NCBI GenBank assembly: GCA_964404255.1
Contig: CAYOJJ010000006.1
Location: 1-64,000 of the forward strand
Reading direction: 5' to 3'
DNA: 64,000 nucleotides
Origin: JAFDZW01 sp964404255
GTDB taxonomy: Bacteria > Bacteroidota > Ignavibacteria > Palsa-1295
The translations under genes and the position numbers were made by a program. This document shows, in pieces, positions 53,429 to 60,486 of this stretch. The number at the start of each line of letters is the position of its first letter. Position 1 is the stretch's first letter. The notes under the pieces are model-generated. The model was not told where the DNA came from. It saw only the letters and a list, made by a program, of their open reading frames with translations, and searched no databases.

Positions 53429-54077
53429 AAGCCTATACATCGTCGGTGCGGCCTCGGCCCTTGTTTATCTGTCTGTCACGGGATGCAACCCAAAGCCGAA
53501 GCCGTCACCGATTGATGTAACTGCCACTAATGAAGTAACTGCTACTACTGAAGTAGCTCCTATTGCAATACCGAATACTACTATCGATCGCGAAGATTCA
53601 AGCATAGAACTTCGCAGAGGTCTTCTTCTCTATAGTGGTAAGCCATTCTCCGGCTATGCAGTGGGCCGTTATACAGGCGGCGATACAGCTTCCATCCATT
53701 CTTTTATGAATGGCAAAGAGGAAGGCACAAGCCGCGAATGGTATCCCAATCATCAGCTAAAAGAGATTCGTACATTTTCCAATGGCAAGAAGATTGGCAT
53801 ACACACCGGCTACTGGAGCAACGGTACAAAGCGCTTCGAGTATCACTTTGCAATGGATGTGTATAACGGCGAAGTGAAAGAGTGGTATGCCGATGGCAAG
53901 CCATATCTGGTAAAGCACTATCTCAACGGCCAGGAGAATGGATTGCAAACAGTCTATTATGCCGATGGACGCTTGCAGGCGAACTACGAAGCCAAGGATG
54001 GAAGAAATTATGGGAATACGGGATATAGAAACTGTGAAAGTCCGCGCAAGAAGTTTGCTGCTGCCGCTGCTCGGTAG
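53400..54077 (+). CDS. MORN-repeat lipoprotein (YwqK-like)
   Basis: A 225-residue predicted lipoprotein (VYLSVTGC) with a threonine/alanine-rich linker and repeated MORN-variant units: SFMNGKEEGTSREWYPNHQL, FSNGKKIGIHTGYWSNGT, VYNGEVKEWYADGKP and LNGQENGLQTVYYADGR. Such repeats form stacked beta-hairpins. YwqK-type proteins have been linked to toxin-antitoxin systems, but nothing here supports that. The start codon lies inside the last 29 bp of the YHYH gene in another frame, and the end overlaps the SCO gene. Confidence 0.68.
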   Translation: MVRRERSRNRSLYIVGAASALVYLSVTGCNPKPKPSPIDVTATNEVTATTEVAPIAIPNTTIDREDSSIELRRGLLLYSGKPFSGYAVGRYTGGDTASIHSFMNGKEEGTSREWYPNHQLKEIRTFSNGKKIGIHTGYWSNGTKRFEYHFAMDVYNGEVKEWYADGKPYLVKHYLNGQENGLQTVYYADGRLQANYEAKDGRNYGNTGYRNCESPRKKFAAAAAR

Positions 54078-54684
54078 TTTGTTGCTGGTATTAGGTTGCA
54101 AGCAGGAGCATAAGTACTCGAAGTTGCCGTATTACAACACTCCAGATTTTACACCACTCTGGGATTCTGCTGTCTCTGTTGATACACTCCATCAGATCGG
54201 CAAGTTTAGTTTTAGCGATCAGAGCGGTGCTGCCGTTACCGAGGCTGCGTATGCTAATAAGATCTTTGTCGCTAATTTCTTTTTTACCACTTGCGCCGGG
54301 ATTTGCCCGCGAATGACAAATAACCTTTCTGATGTGGCGAAGTCCTTCAAAGCAAATCCCGATGTGCGTTTCGCTTCGTTCTCAGTGATGCCGGAAAGCG
54401 ATAGTGTTGCGGCTCTTAAGTTCTATGCAGCGGCGAATAACATCTCAGCAGAGCAATGGCATTTACTCACCGGCAATAAGAATGACTTGTATCATCTGGC
54501 GCGGCAATCCTTCTTTGTTGAAGAAGAAGCCGGTTTTAATAAAGACTCTTCCGATTTTCTTCACACCGAGCATTTAGTATTAGTCGATAAGCACGGCCAT
54601 ATCCGCGGCCTCTACGACGGTACGTTGCCGTTAGAGACTGAACGCCTGACGGCTGACATCAAAACCCTGCTTGCCGAATCGTAA
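54010..54684 (+). CDS. SCO1/SenC-family copper chaperone
   Basis: A 224-residue thioredoxin-fold lipoprotein (signal LLLPLLGSLLLVLGC). The copper site is FFFTTCAGICPRM with Cys95 and Cys99 (from this start) and the conserved histidine in DFLHTEHLVLVDKHG; MTNNLSDVAKSF and SVMPESDS are also seen. SCO proteins deliver copper to the CuA site of cytochrome c oxidase or relay redox. ATG 54010 is taken; GTG 54034 would give a neater signal. It overlaps the MORN gene out of frame. Confidence 0.9.
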   Translation: MGIRDIETVKVRARSLLLPLLGSLLLVLGCKQEHKYSKLPYYNTPDFTPLWDSAVSVDTLHQIGKFSFSDQSGAAVTEAAYANKIFVANFFFTTCAGICPRMTNNLSDVAKSFKANPDVRFASFSVMPESDSVAALKFYAAANNISAEQWHLLTGNKNDLYHLARQSFFVEEEAGFNKDSSDFLHTEHLVLVDKHGHIRGLYDGTLPLETERLTADIKTLLAES

Positions 54685-54726
54685 AGACATCTCGTGTCTT
54701 ATATTTGTAGAGACCATTACTCTACA

Positions 54727-55569
54727 ATGAACTTAAATACTATTAAGATACTGTTACTTGCGCTCCTACTGCCACTGGTAGGTGCTAATACCATGGCTAA
54801 AAGCCAGAAGGTATGGTACCAGCTTGAGGGCAAAGGTACGCGCACGATTGTGTTGCTTCACGGAGCCTGCATCAATAGTTCGTACTGGAGCAATCAAGTG
54901 GCTCACCTAAAAGACAAGTACATGATCCTGACGATCGATCATGCCGGTCATGGCAAATCGAAGGATATGTCCGGGCCATACACACTTGAGCGTTTTGCAA
55001 ACGATGCGGTTGGCATTATTAAGAGCTTAAAACTCGATAGTATTATTCTCGTGGGGCATTCGATGTCCGGCGATATAAGCCTGCACATTCATCATGCCTT
55101 AAAGGGCAAGGTGCTTGGCATTATCGGCATAGATAATTTTAAGGGCCTCGGTGCCGAGATGCCTCCAGAGCAAAAAAAGCAGATGGATGGATTTATGAAG
55201 CTAATCGATAAAGATTTTGCTGGCAGTATCCCCATGGCCACTTCATTTTTATTTTCTTCAACTACAGATACTGCTGTTAAGGCTCGGGTGAATAACGATG
55301 TGCTTGAAGGCGGGAAGACGCTCTTTCTATCTATATTAAAATCTATAGGTAAGCAAAGTGCTTTTGAACGCAGCGAAGCAAAGCAACTGAAAGTGCCGTT
55401 ATTCCTGGTTAATAGCGATAAAGATCCCACCGATGAAAGTTTGTTAAAGAAATACTGTGGCGCTTCTTATAAGATCTGGCAAATTCATAATAGCGGCCAT
55501 TATCCGATGATCGAACAACCAACGGAGTTTAACCGACTTCTTGACGAAGCACTCGCCTCAATTAAATAA
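54727..55569 (+). CDS. Exported alpha/beta hydrolase
   Basis: A 280-residue protein with a signal peptide (LLLALLLPLVGANTMA). The fold shows IVLLHGACINSSYWSNQ, LTIDHAGHGKSK, the nucleophile elbow LVGHSMSGDIS (Ser), an acid in LVNSDKDPTDES and catalytic His in IHNSGHYPMIEQ. The substrate is unknown; it resembles exported lactonase- or esterase-like proteins. ATG 54727 is chosen over a start 11 codons upstream. Confidence 0.87.
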   Translation: MNLNTIKILLLALLLPLVGANTMAKSQKVWYQLEGKGTRTIVLLHGACINSSYWSNQVAHLKDKYMILTIDHAGHGKSKDMSGPYTLERFANDAVGIIKSLKLDSIILVGHSMSGDISLHIHHALKGKVLGIIGIDNFKGLGAEMPPEQKKQMDGFMKLIDKDFAGSIPMATSFLFSSTTDTAVKARVNNDVLEGGKTLFLSILKSIGKQSAFERSEAKQLKVPLFLVNSDKDPTDESLLKKYCGASYKIWQIHNSGHYPMIEQPTEFNRLLDEALASIK

Positions 55570-55573
55570 TAGT

Positions 55574-56203
55574 ATGACTATGCCATCTGCCGATAAACGC
55601 ATCGACGCTTATATTGCAAAGTCAAAGGAATTTGCTCAGCCAATCTTAACGCATTTCCGAGCGCTCATTCATAAGACCTGCCCCGATGTCGAAGAGACCG
55701 TAAAGTGGGGAATGCCCTTCTTTACTTATGAAGGTGATAACCTCTGTATGATGGCCGCTTTCAAAGAGCATTGTGTGCTGGGTTTCTGGAAGGCCAAATT
55801 AATGAGTAATAAAAAGCTCATGGAGAATGCTTCATCGGAAGCGGCGATGGGTCACCTCGGGAAGATCATGAGCATGAAAGATCTGCCGCCAAATAAAGAG
55901 TTGGTGGCCGATATTAAAGAAGCGATGAAGCTCAATGAAGATGGCATTAAGCTTCCGTCAAATAAAAAAGTCAGCGAAGAAAAGAAGAAAGCGCTCAAGA
56001 CACCGGCTTATCTTACTGCCGCCTTAAAACGTAATAAAAAAGCATGGGCGGTATTCGATGCCTTTGCCTACTCGCATAAGAAGGAATATATCCAGTGGAT
56101 CGAAGAGGCAAAGACCGAAGCGACTCGTGAAAAAAGAATTGCCCAAGCTATCGAATGGATAAGCGAGGGCAAAGGACGTAATTGGAAATATCAGAAAAAG
56201 TAA
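55574..56203 (+). CDS. YdeI/OmdA-type protein with DUF1801 domain
   Basis: A 209-residue protein. The N-terminal half is a DUF1801 domain (HFRALIHKTCPDVEETVKWG, MPFFTYEGDNLCMMAAFKEH, LGFWKAKLM) and the C-terminal half is the YdeI/OmdA type (LKTPAYLTAALKRNKKAWAV, FDAFAYSHKKEYIQWIEEAK, EKRIAQAIEWISEG). This pair is common in Bacteroidota and Actinobacteria as annotated bacteriocin-protection proteins; the biochemical role is unknown. ATG 55574 lies just after the hydrolase stop. Confidence 0.88.
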   Translation: MTMPSADKRIDAYIAKSKEFAQPILTHFRALIHKTCPDVEETVKWGMPFFTYEGDNLCMMAAFKEHCVLGFWKAKLMSNKKLMENASSEAAMGHLGKIMSMKDLPPNKELVADIKEAMKLNEDGIKLPSNKKVSEEKKKALKTPAYLTAALKRNKKAWAVFDAFAYSHKKEYIQWIEEAKTEATREKRIAQAIEWISEGKGRNWKYQKK

Positions 56204-56204
56204 G

Positions 56205-56678
56205 TTACCGGCTGGCTTTATATAACCTCCTCGCAACAGCCATTTGCCCGATATGCCACGTCTCATGACGAATAGCAGCGCGGCAAAAATCTATCACCGC
56301 CCGGCCATTCGCCATTTTCTCCGATAGCCTTTCTTCAGAAATGCCTTCGATCACTGTGCGAAACCGTGCTCGTATAGCTTTCACTTGTTTAAGGGCATCG
56401 GCAAGAGAAGTAACTTGTGGTGGCTCGGGCTCCGGTACGCTCTTCGGACGTTGAGCGATTGCCTGTCCGTAATGATCCCAGCATTGGCCGAGATGCACCA
56501 GATGCCAAAGGATCGTCCCCGATGGCGGCATCGTTTCATCTTTTTCATCGGCGGCATAGACCGGCGATTGGTAGTACGCTTCTTCTTCGCTCAGGTCTGC
56601 AAATTTCGATTCGTACGACTCCCAGTCATGGCTCCAGGCATCGTCGAAGGAAGCGAGTAAATATTCTTTGGTTGTCAT
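56205..56678 (-). CDS. DinB-family protein
   Basis: A 157-residue four-helix metal-site protein: LLASFDDAWSHDWESYESKF, GTILWHLVHLGQCWDHYGQA and CRAAIRHETWHIGQMAVARR, with histidines in LVHLGQ and RHETWH. It is a different sequence from the DinB-type protein at 50626-51120. ATG 56678 is chosen over a start nine codons upstream since it overlaps the M3 peptidase stop by 4 nt (ATGA). Confidence 0.85.
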   Translation of the reverse strand: MTTKEYLLASFDDAWSHDWESYESKFADLSEEEAYYQSPVYAADEKDETMPPSGTILWHLVHLGQCWDHYGQAIAQRPKSVPEPEPPQVTSLADALKQVKAIRARFRTVIEGISEERLSEKMANGRAVIDFCRAAIRHETWHIGQMAVARRLYKASR

Positions 56679-58534
56679 TTGCTCGGGTAATGCGAATGCA
56701 CCCATGCTCTGAACTTCGCATCGGCTGCAGGAAATTCTGCATCGTTGTTGAACTCGCAGATGAGTTCATTGCCATGCATAACTTTCACTTTTGCATCGAG
56801 ATCGAGCGGGCCATTATACGGTTTATGCTCGGCAAGCGTAGCGACTTTCTCTTTCGCCTTTGCGATCTCATCCTCTACCGAAGTTGCGACCTTTTCAACT
56901 AACGCATCGGCGCTGAAGGCTTTGCCCGTCGTGTTCTTTACCAGCTCCATAAAGGAAACCGAGTTGCCGGATTTCCAATAACCACGTTCAAGCTCGGGGC
57001 CGACGTTCGGGTTATCATTGATATAGCCGTACTTCTCAAGAATATATTTGCGTGTTTGATGCACTGCCATCTCAGCCAGTACATAGCCATGATAATACGC
57101 ACTCGATTCACCGGCCAGAATATGCGGCACCGCAAGGATAGGGCGCGGAGCTTCCGGCATGAAATACATCCGGCGTTCTACTTCATCGGCAATGGCGGTT
57201 ACTCGCTCGGCCGTGAGTTCGCTTGCCAGTAATTCATAAATTGCTTTTTCAAAATAGCAGACGCCAAGCATCGCACGGACATTCACGACTTCATACGGCT
57301 GCATGAGTTCGATCTGTCGCTCGATAATATCGAATGGAATTGCATCACCATTCGCATTTTTCGCATAACGCGTCAGCCAATCGGAATCGGAGAGAATCGC
57401 ATCGCAGAACATCGACTGCGTCTCGGCATAGGCAACCGATGTCGGTGCAAACTCCTGCGCGAAGCACGGCGCATTCATCTGAATGTTCGAGAAGTGCGCG
57501 GCATGGCCGCCTTCATGGAAGAGCGTATTGAGCGCATCGTGGCCCGAGCCTACTTTATTCGGAATAGCATTCGCCGTAAAATTAATACGCGCCGAATTCC
57601 ATTTGCCATGATCGTACCACGCCGGTTGCGGACCGTGCATAAAGCCGTTCTCGTATTTACCGATGCGATCGATAAGATCGAGCGTTAGCTGTGCACCACG
57701 GAATTTAATACCGAGTGCAGCGAACGAACGCACCCAGCGCTCGAGGCCCAGACCAAACGGCAGATACGGATCAAGTTCTTTTGCGATGGAGCCGGAGCGG
57801 AAGTGCTCGAAATTCCAACCGCGTGCTGCTGCCTGTCCGTGATCTTTCGTGATCTTCGCAATCGCTTTCTGTGCACTCTCGCGGGTGCGGACTTCAAGAT
57901 CGTCGAGTAATTCAAACAGCTTGCGCTTAGAAAAACCTTCGGTGCGCTGTACTTTCCAATCGTAGTAATCTTCATAGCCGCAGCTCTTGCCGAGTTCATT
58001 ACGCTTGGCGATGATCTCAAGAAAACCATGCTCGAGTGCAAAGGGCCCGATGCTTTTTAAGCCATCGTACGCTGCTTTGCGCGTAGCTTCGTCATCGCTG
58101 ATGCGCTTGAGGTTCGATAGCTCGTTGGTAGTAGCGCGTTTGAATTCACCACTTGCCGGATCTTTATAACCAAGCTCCATACCACCACGGGCAACGAGCA
58201 GCTTGCCTTCGAGTTCGACGATCTCGGCGGAAAGTTTTTGTGCGGCTTCTTCTTCGATCGCATTCGCGGTAAAGAATTGCTCCCAGCCTTTGGCTGCGGT
58301 AAGATCATCGGGCGTCGGGGAGGTAGAGGCGACGAGATCGCGGAGGTATTTTAGCTTCGAAGCATCCTGCGAAAACGTATTGACGGCGATCTCGGCATCG
58401 GCGGTGCGCTGCTGCGAAGCGGCCGGATCGTCGGAGAGGCCCATTTTCGATTCCCAGAATGAATTCTCTTTCTTGGTAAAGAGCTGTAAGAATTCCGAGT
58501 TAAGCTGATCGATATAATTTGAAAGTGGCGACAT
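56675..58534 (-). CDS. M3-family metallopeptidase
   Basis: A 619-residue thimet-oligopeptidase-fold zinc peptidase. The active site is NTLFHEGGHAAHFSN (HEGGH near residue 339) with the third ligand glutamate in SVAYAETQSMFCDAI. The N-terminal region is long and helical (AEIAVNTFSQDASKLKYLRD) as in oligoendopeptidase or dipeptidyl-carboxypeptidase-like enzymes. It degrades short peptides, probably in the cytoplasm: no signal peptide is seen. It overlaps the DinB-family gene by 4 nt. Confidence 0.92.
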   Translation of the reverse strand: MSPLSNYIDQLNSEFLQLFTKKENSFWESKMGLSDDPAASQQRTADAEIAVNTFSQDASKLKYLRDLVASTSPTPDDLTAAKGWEQFFTANAIEEEAAQKLSAEIVELEGKLLVARGGMELGYKDPASGEFKRATTNELSNLKRISDDEATRKAAYDGLKSIGPFALEHGFLEIIAKRNELGKSCGYEDYYDWKVQRTEGFSKRKLFELLDDLEVRTRESAQKAIAKITKDHGQAAARGWNFEHFRSGSIAKELDPYLPFGLGLERWVRSFAALGIKFRGAQLTLDLIDRIGKYENGFMHGPQPAWYDHGKWNSARINFTANAIPNKVGSGHDALNTLFHEGGHAAHFSNIQMNAPCFAQEFAPTSVAYAETQSMFCDAILSDSDWLTRYAKNANGDAIPFDIIERQIELMQPYEVVNVRAMLGVCYFEKAIYELLASELTAERVTAIADEVERRMYFMPEAPRPILAVPHILAGESSAYYHGYVLAEMAVHQTRKYILEKYGYINDNPNVGPELERGYWKSGNSVSFMELVKNTTGKAFSADALVEKVATSVEDEIAKAKEKVATLAEHKPYNGPLDLDAKVKVMHGNELICEFNNDAEFPAADAKFRAWVHSHYPSK

Positions 58535-58575
58535 AAGATCGAATACAATTGTTTTGTGGATAGTAAAGAACAGTT

Positions 58576-59073
58576 ATGAGTTATATTCCATTCGATAGAC
58601 TACCAGATCACTCCCGCTTGTGGATTTTTGCCGCCGATAGAGCGCTATCCGAGGCGGAAGCCGCAGCGTTAATTAACGAGTTGCAGGGCTTTGTCCAGAC
58701 CTGGCTTGCCCACGGAATGCCGGTAACCGGAAGCTGCCAAATGAACTACGGGCAGTTTCTTTTTATCGCCGCCGATGAATCGACCCTGCCGACGGGCTGC
58801 TCCACCGATGAAATGACCCGCCGCGTCAGGATGCTTGGCGAGACCTACGGGGTAGAATTTCTCGGCATGCCGAAAGTCTATTACCGCAAGGGCGATGCCA
58901 TCCAAACGATTGGCAGGTTTGAATTTGGCGATCTGGCAAAAACCGGCGAAGTTGGCCGCACGACGACCGTCTTCGATAATACACTGACTAAGCTCGCCGA
59001 TCTGCGAGGCGGCAAGTGGGAAGTACCGGCGGCCGAGAGCTGGCATGCAAAGGCGTTTGAATTTCAGGGATAA
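58576..59073 (+). CDS. Conserved Bacteroidota hypothetical protein
   Basis: A 165-residue soluble protein of a family conserved in Bacteroidota and often labelled ABC transporter ATPase, although no Walker motif is present. It has SYIPFDRLPDHSRLWIFAAD, a helix ALSEAEAAALINELQGFVQT, HGMPVTGSCQMNYGQFLFIA, and a TFDN-like end SWHAKAF. The function is unknown. It diverges from the M3 peptidase gene and is followed by tRNA-Gln 55 bp later. Confidence 0.8.
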   Translation: MSYIPFDRLPDHSRLWIFAADRALSEAEAAALINELQGFVQTWLAHGMPVTGSCQMNYGQFLFIAADESTLPTGCSTDEMTRRVRMLGETYGVEFLGMPKVYYRKGDAIQTIGRFEFGDLAKTGEVGRTTTVFDNTLTKLADLRGGKWEVPAAESWHAKAFEFQG

Positions 59074-59128
59074 TGGAACCGCTTTCCGCCCTTTTCTCGT
59101 TGTGCTAACCCTGTTTTCAGGGAGGAAT

Positions 59129-59200
59129 TGCCTCGTGGCCTAATGGTATGGCATCTGATTCTGGATCAGCAGGTTCCAGGTTCGAGTCCTGGCGAGGCAG
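59129..59200 (+). tRNA. tRNA-Gln (anticodon CTG)
   Basis: A 72-nt cloverleaf: acceptor TGCCTCG/CGAGGCA with discriminator G, D arm GCC...GGC, anticodon arm TCTGA/TCAGC with loop TTCTGGA (anticodon CTG), TPsiC arm CCAGG/CCTGG with loop TTCGAGT. The U1-A72 pair and CTG anticodon are typical of tRNA-Gln. The outermost anticodon-stem pair (27-43) is a T/C mismatch. A terminator follows. Confidence 0.93.
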
Positions 59201-59206
59201 CAAAAA

Positions 59207-59229
59207 GGGACTCATCGAGTCCCTTTTTT
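59207..59229 (+). terminator. Intrinsic terminator after tRNA-Gln
   Basis: GGGACTC pairs with GAGTCCC around a 3-nt loop and TTTTTT follows; it ends tRNA-Gln transcription. Confidence 0.9.
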
Positions 59230-59248
59230 ATTGCGTATTAGTTTGGTT

Positions 59249-59306
59249 AGGGTCAAAGGGTCATGGGGTCAAAGCCTAGGGGTTTGACCCCATGACCCTT
59301 GACCCT
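59249..59306. repeat. Long near-perfect inverted repeat next to tRNA-Gln
   Basis: The left arm (59249-59273) and right arm (59283-59306) are reverse complements over 24 bp except for one extra A in the left arm, with a 9-nt loop. Each arm contains the short direct repeat GGGTCA, three times with small variations. It may be a mobile-element end, a REP-like element or a processed RNA hairpin. From its end to 59623 I find no gene: the sequence becomes AT-rich; a 64-codon frame on the minus strand (59372-59566) lacks any recognisable domain. Confidence 0.8.
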
Positions 59307-59623
59307 TGATCCTACCTTTCGAATTAATTGGTATCCTTTTGCCGTTATTGAGGTGCGTTTATTTTCCATCATCACAATATGACCGGAATATTGAAGCTGA
59401 TAATAAGGTGGTCGGCCGTGGCGGACAACCTATTGTTTTTCTTTCGGGAATGTTTGGCTAACAGATCACACCTACGGCATTCACCATATTCATCTAAAAA
59501 AGATGAGTATCTGTACATACCGCCCCCACAGTTCTGCGCGAGCATTAAGCAATAATGAACATCCATACTCGTTACTTTATGCTACTTAACCTAGTTAGAT
59601 AAAGAACTACTAGAAATTTATAT

Positions 59624-60472
59624 ATGAATTTTGATCAATTTAGGGACGAAGATCCCTTAGCAAACCATGAACGACTTCGTTCCAATTTCGTCAGGCAATT
59701 CGTACAACACTACAACACGCCATCCAGGACGCGGACAGCATATAATAAAGCAACGCCAAAACGCATAGTACAATTTTGGGATAATCTTGATCAATTACCT
59801 CAGGATGTTAAAGAATGTATGGATTCTTGGAGGGTACTTGAACGGTCTGGATTTGAATTTCAGATTTTTGACGAAACGACGGCAAGAGAGTTTATCAAGG
59901 CTCAATTAGGCTCAAGATATGGAAAAGCATTTGATAAGTGTTATCATCCTTCAATGAAGTCCGACTATTTCCGGTATAGCTACATTTTCGTAGAGGGTGG
60001 TTTCTATATTGACGCAGATGATGTCTACCATGGAGCTGTGATCGATCATCTATTTGCTGATGGGAGATTGAAACTTCAACCATTCTGTTATGATATTGCA
60101 ACAAATCAAATGGTTTCACCTTCATCTTTTGTGAATCAGGGAGCAAACAAAACGAGTTGGATTTTTTATTTCAATACAACACCATTAATCGCAAGTCCCA
60201 AACACCCTATTGTTGAACGGGCACTGCTTAACGCTACTACATATCTTGAGCAAGTATCAGAAGGAGAATTACCAGAAGTTCAGGCTTCCACTGGTCCAGG
60301 CAACCTCACCAGATCTATTTTTGAACTGCTCGCTGATCAAGCCTGTCCTGAGGAAGAATTGCTTATTTTACATGATTGGGAGAAGATATCTACTAGTAAA
60401 TGGCCGCTTAGTTATCGAAATGACAAAAGGAATTGGAGGCTTTCTAATCAGCAAGCCTATCAAACTTCATAA
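59624..60472 (+). CDS. GT32-type sugar transferase
   Basis: A 282-residue transferase with the Gly_transf_sug pattern: KRIVQFWDNLDQLPQDVKEC, helix DSWRVLERSGFEFQIFDE, YHPSMKSDYFRYSYIFVEGG and the DxD motif in GFYIDADDVYHG (Asp130, Asp132). It uses a nucleotide sugar with a divalent metal. The neighbouring genes suggest a role in surface glycan assembly. It is the first gene in the AT-richer right-hand island, 14 bp before the fused protein. Confidence 0.85.
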   Translation: MNFDQFRDEDPLANHERLRSNFVRQFVQHYNTPSRTRTAYNKATPKRIVQFWDNLDQLPQDVKECMDSWRVLERSGFEFQIFDETTAREFIKAQLGSRYGKAFDKCYHPSMKSDYFRYSYIFVEGGFYIDADDVYHGAVIDHLFADGRLKLQPFCYDIATNQMVSPSSFVNQGANKTSWIFYFNTTPLIASPKHPIVERALLNATTYLEQVSEGELPEVQASTGPGNLTRSIFELLADQACPEEELLILHDWEKISTSKWPLSYRNDKRNWRLSNQQAYQTS

Positions 60473-60486
60473 CAAAAATAGAAGCC

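Noticed and set aside
53400..54684. Frameshift or assembly error where YHYH, MORN and SCO genes overlap
   Set aside because: Each has a complete domain in its own frame; the overlaps are short and other genes here also overlap.
59372..59566. A 64-codon frame on the minus strand in the spacer before the glycan locus
   Set aside because: No signal, domain or ribosome-binding site, and no repeated composition; it looks like chance in AT-rich DNA.
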